Assembly: GCF_004151105.1 (NCBI RefSeq)
Contig: NZ_PHRF01000119.1
Location: forward strand, 1-64,000
From: Streptomyces sp. L-9-10
Lineage (GTDB): Bacteria > Actinomycetota > Actinomycetes > Streptomycetales > Streptomycetaceae
Length of the DNA stretch: 64,000 bases
Direction: 5' to 3'
The notes under the pieces were generated by a model that was given only the letters and a program-made list of their open reading frames with translations, was not told the DNA's origin and ran no database searches. Shown piece after piece: positions 23,257 through 30,226 of this stretch; position 1 is the first letter of the stretch, and every line of letters begins with the position of its first letter. The translations under genes were made by a program, and so were the position numbers.

Positions 23257-24543
23257 GTGAAGGACGATTATCAGGAGCTGGTCGACGAGATCTCGGCGCT
23301 GCTCGGTGTCCCCGCGACGCTGGAGAACCGGGACTTCGGACTGATCGCCTTCGGTGCGCACGACAGCGAGGACGACACGGCCATGGACCCGGTCAGGACG
23401 CGTTCGATCCTGACCAGGAAGTCCACCCCGGCGGTCCGCGCCTGGTTCGAGGGCTTCGGCATCACCCGCGCGACGGAACCGGTCCGTATCCCCGCCGCCC
23501 CGGACGCGGGCGTCTTCCGGGGCCGGATCTGTCTGCCCGTACGGCACCGGGGCACGGTGCTCGGCTATGTCTGGCTGCTCGACGACTCCGATCCGGGGCC
23601 GAGCGCCTCCCGGCTCGCGGCGGCCATGGAGGTGACCTCGCGGATCGGTGATCTGCTCGCCGACGAGGTGCGGGCGGGCGCGGATCTGGCCCGCGAGCTG
23701 CGCGCCGTGCTGACGGCGGAGCCGGGCTGGCAGCGGGACATGGCGCTGGGCGCGCTGCGCGCCGCGCTGGGGCCGAGCGCGGACGGACCGCATGTGGTGC
23801 TCTGCGTGGCGCCCTGGCGCGGTGAGGAACCACGGGTACGGGCGGTCCCGGGGACGGCGGCGCTGTGCACGCTGCCGTACGGGGCGGTGGCCGGGGGCCG
23901 CACGGCGTCGGTCACGACAGCCGGCCCGGCGGCCGGGCGCCCGAACGGCTCGTCGGCGGGCGCGACGACCGGCCGGGTGAGCGGCTCGGGGAACGGCTCG
24001 GTGAGCGGTTCGGTGAGCGGTTCGGTGAGCGGCCCGGGTGAGGCGGACACGCTCGCTCTGCTCGTACGGCTCCGCTCACCGGACGCGCTCGCGCCCGTCC
24101 TCGCGGCCGTCGCCCGGCTGTGCGAGGACGCGGGCCCGGGGGCCGCCGCCGGTTCCTGCGCGCCGCGCCGCGGTCTGGCCGAGCTGCCCGCGGCCTGGCG
24201 GGAGGCGGTCTCGGCGGCCCGCGCCTCGGTCGCCCAGCCCCGTTTCGGCCCGGTGGCGCAGTGGACGTCGATCGGCCCGTACCGTCTGCTGACCGCGCTC
24301 CCCACCGGGCCCGACCCCGTGATCCGGCCGCTGCTGGACCCCGTACACGCCGAACTGGCCCACACCGCCGAGGTGTTCCTCGACCATGCGGGCCAGGCGG
24401 GGCGTACGGCGTCGGCTCTCGGCATCCACCGTCAGACGCTCTACTACCGGCTCTCCCGGATCGAGCAGCTGACGGGTCTGGAGCTGGACGACGGCGAGGA
24501 CCGGCTGCTTCTCCATATGGCCCTGAAGGCGACCCGGCTCTGA
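23257..24543 (+). CDS. PucR-family regulator, probable proline-utilisation activator
   Basis: A 428-aa protein from the GTG at 23257 (GGGAG upstream). An N-terminal GAF-like sensing region (about 1-140) is followed by a middle domain and a C-terminal PucR-type helix-turn-helix (about 385-425: TASALGIHRQTLYYRLSRIEQLTGL). Members are transcription activators of catabolic genes; in Bacillus the relative PutR activates proline use. Divergence from putA-pruA points to the same job here. An odd point is a low-complexity linker near residues 237-260 made of Gly-Ser-Val-Ser repeats, encoded by three 12-bp tandem units, which could vary in length between strains. It converges on serA with 34 bases between stop codons. 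Confidence 0.88.
   Translation: MKDDYQELVDEISALLGVPATLENRDFGLIAFGAHDSEDDTAMDPVRTRSILTRKSTPAVRAWFEGFGITRATEPVRIPAAPDAGVFRGRICLPVRHRGTVLGYVWLLDDSDPGPSASRLAAAMEVTSRIGDLLADEVRAGADLARELRAVLTAEPGWQRDMALGALRAALGPSADGPHVVLCVAPWRGEEPRVRAVPGTAALCTLPYGAVAGGRTASVTTAGPAAGRPNGSSAGATTGRVSGSGNGSVSGSVSGSVSGPGEADTLALLVRLRSPDALAPVLAAVARLCEDAGPGAAAGSCAPRRGLAELPAAWREAVSAARASVAQPRFGPVAQWTSIGPYRLLTALPTGPDPVIRPLLDPVHAELAHTAEVFLDHAGQAGRTASALGIHRQTLYYRLSRIEQLTGLELDDGEDRLLLHMALKATRL
23995..24030 (+). repeat. 12-bp tandem repeat inside the PucR-type gene
   Basis: Three in-frame units of GGTTCGGTGAGC (the first with one change) encode Gly-Ser-Val-Ser three times in a flexible linker. Slippage would alter linker length without a frameshift. 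Confidence 0.85.
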
Positions 24544-24577
24544 CGCACGGGCCGCGCGCGGGCAGGAGGCGGTCGGA

Positions 24578-26170
24578 TCAGTCGGTCAGATCCACCGAGC
24601 GCGCCGAGGCCGCGCCGATCTCCTCCGAGATCTCCGCCAGTACGGCCGGCGGTACGTTGTCGTCGACGGTGAGCACGACCAGCGCCTCGCCGCCCTCCTC
24701 CGCCCGCGAGACCTGCATCCCCGCGATATTGAGCCCGGCCTCGCCGAGGATCCGGCCGACCGTGCCGACCACACCGGGGCGGTCCTCGTAGCGCAGCACG
24801 ATCATGTGCTCGGCCAGCGCCAGCTCCACGTCGTACTCACCGATCGCGACGATCTTCTGGAGGTTCTTGGGCCCGGCCAGCGTGCCGGAGACCGAGACCT
24901 CCTCGCCACCGGAGAGCGTGCCGCGCACGGTCACCACATTGCGGTGGTTCGGGGACTCGCTCGACGTGGTCAGCCGGACCTCGACGCCACGCTCCTGCGC
25001 GAACAGCGGGGCGTTGACATACGACACGGTCTCGGCGACGACATCCTCGAACACGCCCTTGAGCGCGGACAGTTCGAGCACCTTCACATCGTGCTGGGTG
25101 ATCTCGCCGTACACCTCGACATCGAGCCGGACCGCGACCTCGCCCGCGAGGGCGGTGAAGATCCGGCCGAGCTTCTCGGCGAGCGGCAGCCCCGGGCGTA
25201 CGTCCTCGGCGATGACCCCACCCTGGACGTTGACCGCGTCCGGCACCAACTCGCCCGCGAGCGCGAGCCGTACGGACCTGGCGACCGCGATGCCCGCCTT
25301 CTCCTGGGCCTCGTCGGTGGACGCGCCGAGGTGCGGGGTGCAGACGACCTGGTCGAACTGGAAGAGCGGGGAGTCCGTACAGGGCTCCTTGGAGTACACG
25401 TCCAGACCGGCGCCGGCGACCCGGCCCTCCTTGAGCGCGGAGGCGAGCGCCTCCTCGTCCACGATCCCGCCGCGCGCGGCGTTCACGATCCGCACCGTCG
25501 GCTTGACCTTGTGCAGCGCCTCGTCGCCGATCAGACCGAGCGTCTCGGGGGTCTTCGGCAGGTGCACGGTGATGAAGTCCGAGACTTCCAGCAGCTCGTC
25601 CAGCGTCAGCAGCTTGACGCCCATCTGCGCGGCGCGGGCCGGCTGCACATAGGGGTCGTACGCGACGATCTTCATACCGAAGGCGGACATGCGCTGGGCG
25701 ACCAGTACGCCGATGCGGCCGAGGCCGACGACGCCCAGCGTCTTCTCGCTCAGCTCGACGCCCGTGTACTTGGAGCGCTTCCACTCGCCGTTCTTGAGGG
25801 CGGTGTTGGCCTGCGGGATATTGCGCGCGGTGGCGACCAGCAGACCGCAGGCCAGCTCGGCGGCGGTGACGATGTTCGAGGTCGGCGCGTTCACGACCAT
25901 CACGCCTGCCTTGGTGGCGGCGGAGACATCCACGTTGTCGAGGCCGACGCCGGCGCGGGCGACCACCCTCAGCTTGCCCGCGGCGGCGATGGCTTCCGCG
26001 TCGACCTTGGTCGCGGAGCGCACCAGGATCGCGTCCACGCCGGCGATGGCGGGCAGCAGCTCCGCGCGGTCGGCGCCGTTGCAGTGCCGGATCTCGAAGT
26101 CCGGACCGAGCGCGTCGACGGTGGCGGGCGAAAGCTCTTCAGCGATGAGTACGACAGGTTTCGAGCTCAC
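24578..26170 (-). CDS. serA: D-3-phosphoglycerate dehydrogenase
   Basis: A 530-aa protein from the GTG at 26170 (GAGGA upstream), the long actinobacterial SerA type. It starts serine synthesis by oxidising 3-phosphoglycerate with NAD. The order is substrate domain, Rossmann domain (VVGLGRIGVLVAQRM, with catalytic Arg in VNAARGGIVDEEAL, Glu and the HLGAST His), the allosteric-substrate-binding insert (about 320-455) and a C-terminal ACT domain (VLRYEDRPGVVGTVGRILGEAGLNIAGMQVSR) that senses serine. It lies upstream of nothing on its strand but near ilvC; a separate hairpin (CCGGGGCG/CGCCCCGG, 26300-26320) sits in its upstream region. Start choice is by ribosome site and family N-terminus. Confidence 0.96.
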   Translation of the reverse strand: MSSKPVVLIAEELSPATVDALGPDFEIRHCNGADRAELLPAIAGVDAILVRSATKVDAEAIAAAGKLRVVARAGVGLDNVDVSAATKAGVMVVNAPTSNIVTAAELACGLLVATARNIPQANTALKNGEWKRSKYTGVELSEKTLGVVGLGRIGVLVAQRMSAFGMKIVAYDPYVQPARAAQMGVKLLTLDELLEVSDFITVHLPKTPETLGLIGDEALHKVKPTVRIVNAARGGIVDEEALASALKEGRVAGAGLDVYSKEPCTDSPLFQFDQVVCTPHLGASTDEAQEKAGIAVARSVRLALAGELVPDAVNVQGGVIAEDVRPGLPLAEKLGRIFTALAGEVAVRLDVEVYGEITQHDVKVLELSALKGVFEDVVAETVSYVNAPLFAQERGVEVRLTTSSESPNHRNVVTVRGTLSGGEEVSVSGTLAGPKNLQKIVAIGEYDVELALAEHMIVLRYEDRPGVVGTVGRILGEAGLNIAGMQVSRAEEGGEALVVLTVDDNVPPAVLAEISEEIGAASARSVDLTD

Positions 26171-26299
26171 GTGAGTCCTCACAAGTCCCATAGCGGACGG
26201 CCGTCCCGACGGCCGCATGCGGTGGAGGGTTCTGGCCGCGTGGAAGACGCACGACGCTGTGGGCCTGACGCGTATGTGCTGAGCAGTCTAGTGCTGTCA

Positions 26300-26320
26300 C
26301 CGGGGCGTTTTCCGCCCCGG
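26300..26320. other. Hairpin upstream of serA
   Basis: CCGGGGCG/CGCCCCGG arms with a 5-base TTTTC loop, 130 bases before serA and 90 after the ilvC stop. It could be a second ilvC terminator or part of the serA leader; I cannot tell which. Confidence 0.4.
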
Positions 26321-26365
26321 CGGCAGGATCACCCGTACGTGCGGTCCCGCGTCGGCGTTCCGTAC

Positions 26366-26400
26366 GGGCGGCCCCGGCTCATCCCTGGCCGGGGCCGCCC
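26366..26400 (-). terminator. ilvC terminator
   Basis: GGGCGGCCCCGGC/GCCGGGGCCGCCC, a 13-bp perfect stem with a 9-base loop, starts ten bases after the ilvC stop. Confidence 0.88.
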
Positions 26401-26410
26401 GCGCGCGGTG

Positions 26411-27412
26411 TTACGCGTCCTCGTTGTCGACCCAGCTCATGAGCTTGCGCAGCTCGGCGCCGGTGGTGGCGAGCAGGCTGTCGCTGTCGGCCTTCTTGTA
26501 CTCGTTGTACTTCTTCAGACCGCCGTGGTACTCCTCCATCCAGTTCTTGGCGAAGGTGCCGTCCTGGATCTCGGCCAGGATCTTCTTCATCTCGACCTTG
26601 GTCTGGTCGGTGATGACGCGCGGGCCGCTCACGTAGTCGCCCCACTCGGCGGTCTCGGAGACCGACCAGCGCATCTTCTCCAGGCCGCCCTCGTACATCA
26701 GGTCCACGATGAGCTTCAGCTCGTGGAGGCACTCGAAGTACGCGATCTCCGGCTGGTAGCCGGCCTCGGTCAGCGTCTCGAAGCCCGCCTTGACCAGCGC
26801 GGCGGTGCCGCCGCAGAGCACGGCCTGCTCACCGAACAGGTCGGTCTCGGTCTCCTCGGTGAAGGTCGTCTTGATGACGCCGGCGCGGGTGCCGCCGATG
26901 CCCTTCGCGTACGAGAGGGCCAGCGCGAAGGCGCTGCCGGAGAAGTCCTGCTCGACGGCCGCGATACACGGCACGCCGCGGCCCTCCTCGTACTGGCGGC
27001 GGACCAGGTGGCCGGGGCCCTTGGGGGCGACCATCGCGACATCGACATTGGCCGGCGGCTTGATGAAGCCGTAGCGGATGTTGAGGCCGTGGCCGAAGAA
27101 CAGCGCGTCGCCGTCCTTCAGGTTGTCCTTGATGGACTCCTCGTAGACCTGGCCCTGGATCGGGTCCGGCACCAGGATCATGATGACGTCGGCCTCGGCG
27201 GCGGCCTCGGCGGGCGTCACCACGCGCAGGCCCTGCTCCTCGGCCTTGGCCTTGGACTTGGAGCCCTCGTGCAGACCGACCCGGACGTCGACACCCGAGT
27301 CACGCAGCGACAGCGCGTGGGCGTGGCCCTGGCTGCCGTAGCCGATGACCGCGACCTTGCGGTTCTGGATGATGGACAGGTCGGCGTCGTCGTCGTAGAA
27401 CAGCTCGGCCAC
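26411..27412 (-). CDS. ilvC: Ketol-acid reductoisomerase (class I)
   Basis: A 333-aa protein from ATG 27412. It converts acetolactate or acetohydroxybutyrate to the dihydroxy acids of valine and isoleucine synthesis with NADPH and Mg2+. The Rossmann segment VAVIGYGSQGHAHALSLRDSG, the MVAPKGPGHLVRRQYEEGRGVPC loop and the metal site E-x-x-D region DLFGEQAVLCGG are all conserved, and the length is that of class I enzymes. It lies third in the ilvB-ilvH-ilvC series, 161 bases after ilvH; this gap has no evident terminator, so it may be co-transcribed with ilvBH or have its own promoter. A strong terminator follows. Confidence 0.97.
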   Translation of the reverse strand: MAELFYDDDADLSIIQNRKVAVIGYGSQGHAHALSLRDSGVDVRVGLHEGSKSKAKAEEQGLRVVTPAEAAAEADVIMILVPDPIQGQVYEESIKDNLKDGDALFFGHGLNIRYGFIKPPANVDVAMVAPKGPGHLVRRQYEEGRGVPCIAAVEQDFSGSAFALALSYAKGIGGTRAGVIKTTFTEETETDLFGEQAVLCGGTAALVKAGFETLTEAGYQPEIAYFECLHELKLIVDLMYEGGLEKMRWSVSETAEWGDYVSGPRVITDQTKVEMKKILAEIQDGTFAKNWMEEYHGGLKKYNEYKKADSDSLLATTGAELRKLMSWVDNEDA

Positions 27413-27573
27413 TGGGTCTTCTCCTTGGTGTGCGCTGCTTGGGGTGCAGGCGGCTTTGAAAATGTCGCAGCTCGCGTCCCACCCACCGTACGGCGGGACG
27501 GTCGCTGCGGTCTCCCGGTCTCGCCATACGAGCGGAACGGGATGGGGTGTGCGTACGGGCGGGGGACGGGAGG

Positions 27574-28098
27574 TTACGCGCTGCGGTCGAGTGCGCGCAG
27601 GCTGCGGTCGGTGATGGACCGCGCGCCACGTCCTATGGCGATCGTGCCGGACTGCACCAGCTCCTTGATGCCGTACTGCTCCAGCATCTTCAGCATGGCG
27701 TCGAGCTTGTCGCTCGATCCCGTGGCCTCGATCGTGACGGCCTCGGGCGAGACGTCCACGGTCTTGGCGCGGAACAGCTGGACGATCTCGACGATCTGGG
27801 AACGGGTCTCGTTGTCGGCGCGGACCTTCACCAGGACGAGCTCGCGCTGGATCGCGGCGCCGGGCTCGAGTTCGACGATCTTCAGGACGTTCACCAGCTT
27901 GTTGAGCTGCTTCGTCACCTGCTCCAGGGGCAGTTCCTCGACATTGACCACGATGGTGATGCGGGAGATGTCGGGGTGCTCGGTGACACCGACGGCGAGC
28001 GAGTCGATGTTGAAACCGCGGCGGGAGAACAGCGCGGCGATCCGGGCGAGGATGCCGGGGGTGTTCTCCACCAGAACGGAGAGCGTGTGCCTGGTCAT
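27574..28098 (-). CDS. ilvH: Acetolactate synthase small (regulatory) subunit
   Basis: A 174-aa protein from ATG 28098. It is the regulatory partner of IlvB: an N-terminal ACT domain (HTLSVLVENTPGILARIAALFSRRGFNIDSLAVG) that binds valine for feedback inhibition, then the ACT-like second domain ending near LVQSGTIAIGRG. The length is standard. It follows ilvB by 44 bases on the same strand, so both are expressed together from the attenuated ilvB promoter. Also called ilvN in other organisms. Confidence 0.96.
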   Translation of the reverse strand: MTRHTLSVLVENTPGILARIAALFSRRGFNIDSLAVGVTEHPDISRITIVVNVEELPLEQVTKQLNKLVNVLKIVELEPGAAIQRELVLVKVRADNETRSQIVEIVQLFRAKTVDVSPEAVTIEATGSSDKLDAMLKMLEQYGIKELVQSGTIAIGRGARSITDRSLRALDRSA

Positions 28099-28142
28099 GT
28101 GTCGGTCTCTTCTCTCGGTCTCTCGGGCTCTCGTTCCGCGGC

Positions 28143-29999
28143 TCAGTCGTCCGCGCCGTCGCCGAAGTCGGGGCGGACGCCCAGGGCGGCCATGACCTCG
28201 TCGTTGGAGGTGCCCGCGGCGACCATCGGCCAGACCTGGGCGTCCTCGTGGACGATGAAGTCGATCACGACGGGGCGGTCGTTGATGGCGTTTGCCTTGG
28301 CGATCACCGCGTCCAGCTCGTCCGGGGACTCGCAGCGCATCGCGACACAGCCCATGGCCTCGGACAGCTTGACGAAGTCCGGCACGCGGGTGCCGCCGGT
28401 GGGGCCGTCGGCCGCGTCCTGGCCGGAGTGCAGCACGGTGTTGGAGTAGCGCTGGTTGTAGAAGAGGGTCTGCCACTGGCGGACCATGCCCAGCGCGCCG
28501 TTGTTGATGACCGCGACCTTGATCGGGATGTTGTTGAGCGCGCAGGTGGTGAGTTCCTGGTTGGTCATCTGGAAGCAGCCGTCGCCGTCGATGGCCCAGA
28601 CGGTGCGGTCCGGCTGCCCGGCCTTGGCGCCCATGGCGGCCGGCACGGCGTATCCCATGGTCCCGGCGCCGCCGGAGTTCAGCCACGTGGCGGGCTTCTC
28701 GTAGTCGATGAAGTGCGCGGCCCACATCTGGTGCTGGCCGACGCCCGCCGCGTAGATGGTGTCCTCGGGGGCGAGTTCGCCGATGCGCTGGATGACCTGC
28801 TGCGGCGAGAGGGTGCCGTCCGCGGGCTGGCTGTAGCCGAGGGGGTAGGTCTCGCGCCAGCGGTTGAGGTCCTGCCACCAGGCGGCGTAGTCACCGACGT
28901 GGCCGTCGGTGTGCTCGGCCTGGACGGCCTGGACCAGATCGGCGAGGACCTCGCGGGCGTCGCCGACGATCGGCACGTCCGCGGTGCGGTTCTTGCCGAT
29001 CTCGGCCGGGTCGATATCGGCGTGGACGACCTTGGCGTGCGGCGCGAAGCTGTCCAGCTTGCCGGTGACGCGGTCGTCGAAGCGGGCTCCGAGGGCGACG
29101 ATCAGGTCGGCCTTCTGCAGCGCGGTGACGGCGGTGACCGATCCGTGCATGCCCGGCATTCCCACGTGCAGCGGGTGGCTGTCGGGGAACGCGCCCAGCG
29201 CCATCAGGGTGGTGGTGACGGGGGCGCCGGTGAGCTCGGCGAGGACCTTCAGCTCGGCGGTGGCGCCGGCCTTGAGGACGCCGCCGCCGACGTACAGCAC
29301 CGGGCGCCTGGCCTGCGTGATCAGCTTGGCGGCCTCGCGGATCTGCTTGGCGTGCGGCTTGGTCACCGGGCGGTAGCCGGGCAGGTCCTGGGTGGGCGGC
29401 CAGCTGAAGGTCGTCTCCGCCTGGAGCGCGTCCTTCGCGATGTCCACCAGGACCGGTCCCGGGCGCCCGGTGGAGGCGATGTGGAAGGCCTCCGCGATGG
29501 TGCGCGGGATGTCCTCGGCCTTGGTGACCAGGAAGTTGTGCTTGGTGATCGGCATGGTGATGCCGCAGATGTCCGCCTCCTGGAAGGCGTCCGTCCCGAT
29601 GGCCTTGCTCGCCACCTGGCCGGTGATCGCGACCATCGGCACGGAGTCCATGTGCGCGTCGGCGATCGGGGTGACCAGGTTGGTGGCGCCGGGGCCCGAG
29701 GTGGCCATGCAGACGCCCACCTTGCCGGTGGCCTGGGCGTAGCCCTCGGCCGCGTGGCCCGCGCCCTGCTCGTGGCGGACGAGGATGTGGCGGACCCGGG
29801 TGGAGTCCATCATCGGGTCGTACGCGGGGAGGATGGCGCCGCCGGGGATGCCGAATACCGTGTCGGCCCCCACTTCCTCAAGAGAGCGGATGAGGGACTG
29901 CGCGCCCGTGACGTGCTCGACGGAGGCGGGGGACGGTCCGCCGTTACGGGCCCGCGGCTGCGGATGGTGGGCCCCGGTGGCCTGCTCGGTCATCGGCAT
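28143..29999 (-). CDS. ilvB: Acetolactate synthase large (catalytic) subunit
   Basis: A 618-aa thiamine-diphosphate enzyme from ATG 29999 (ATG 29993, two codons on, is equally possible). It joins two pyruvates, or pyruvate and 2-oxobutyrate, the first common step of Val/Leu and Ile synthesis. The catalytic Glu lies in VRHEQGAGHAAEGYA; the FAD/PYR domain has TGQVASKAIGTDAFQE; the ThDP motif is GDGCFQMTNQELTTCALNNIPIKVAVINN (G-D-G then about 27 residues to N-N). It heads the ilvB-ilvH-ilvC group and has a leader with a 13-codon peptide and a terminator hairpin ahead of it. Confidence 0.97.
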   Translation of the reverse strand: MPMTEQATGAHHPQPRARNGGPSPASVEHVTGAQSLIRSLEEVGADTVFGIPGGAILPAYDPMMDSTRVRHILVRHEQGAGHAAEGYAQATGKVGVCMATSGPGATNLVTPIADAHMDSVPMVAITGQVASKAIGTDAFQEADICGITMPITKHNFLVTKAEDIPRTIAEAFHIASTGRPGPVLVDIAKDALQAETTFSWPPTQDLPGYRPVTKPHAKQIREAAKLITQARRPVLYVGGGVLKAGATAELKVLAELTGAPVTTTLMALGAFPDSHPLHVGMPGMHGSVTAVTALQKADLIVALGARFDDRVTGKLDSFAPHAKVVHADIDPAEIGKNRTADVPIVGDAREVLADLVQAVQAEHTDGHVGDYAAWWQDLNRWRETYPLGYSQPADGTLSPQQVIQRIGELAPEDTIYAAGVGQHQMWAAHFIDYEKPATWLNSGGAGTMGYAVPAAMGAKAGQPDRTVWAIDGDGCFQMTNQELTTCALNNIPIKVAVINNGALGMVRQWQTLFYNQRYSNTVLHSGQDAADGPTGGTRVPDFVKLSEAMGCVAMRCESPDELDAVIAKANAINDRPVVIDFIVHEDAQVWPMVAAGTSNDEVMAALGVRPDFGDGADD

Positions 30000-30052
30000 T
30001 CTCTTCTCGAGGCTGAGGGTTTTTGCGAGGGTTTGGGGTGTGCCGGTGCAAC

Positions 30053-30086
30053 AAAAAACCCCTCGTGCCGTGAGGCAGGCGAGGGG
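30053..30086 (-). terminator. Attenuator hairpin of the ilvB leader
   Basis: On the minus strand, CCCCTCG (right arm end 30086) pairs with CGAGGGG, with an inner TGCC/GGCA extension, followed by a run of six U (30053-30058). It lies about 40 bases after the leader-peptide stop and 54 before ilvB, the classic layout of ribosome-mediated attenuation. Confidence 0.85.
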
Positions 30087-30126
30087 AGCGCGTCGGTGGG
30101 GTGTGCGGAGCGGTTCGTGCTCTGCT

Positions 30127-30168
30127 TCAGCCGACGCGCTTTCCAAGTACGAGAATTCGGGTGCGCAT
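30127..30168 (-). CDS. ilvB leader peptide
   Basis: A 13-codon frame, MRTRILVLGKRVG, with Ile, Leu, Val, Leu in a row and a second Val later. It is the same type of leader I recall before ilvB in other Streptomyces. Ribosome stalling at these codons when branched-chain aminoacyl-tRNA is scarce would favour an antiterminator and allow transcription into ilvBHC. The product itself has no expected function. It is far too short to be found by normal gene callers. Confidence 0.85.
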   Translation of the reverse strand: MRTRILVLGKRVG

Positions 30169-30226
30169 GGCACTGACCATCCCTCCGGCGCGCCATGGCT
30201 GTCAAGTGGGTGGGACGGGAGTCTCA

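Noticed and set aside
24806..28195. A very long open frame on the plus strand across serA and ilvC
   Set aside because: It is antisense to serA and ilvC, whose motifs are beyond doubt; high G+C with third-position bias leaves long stop-free frames opposite real genes.
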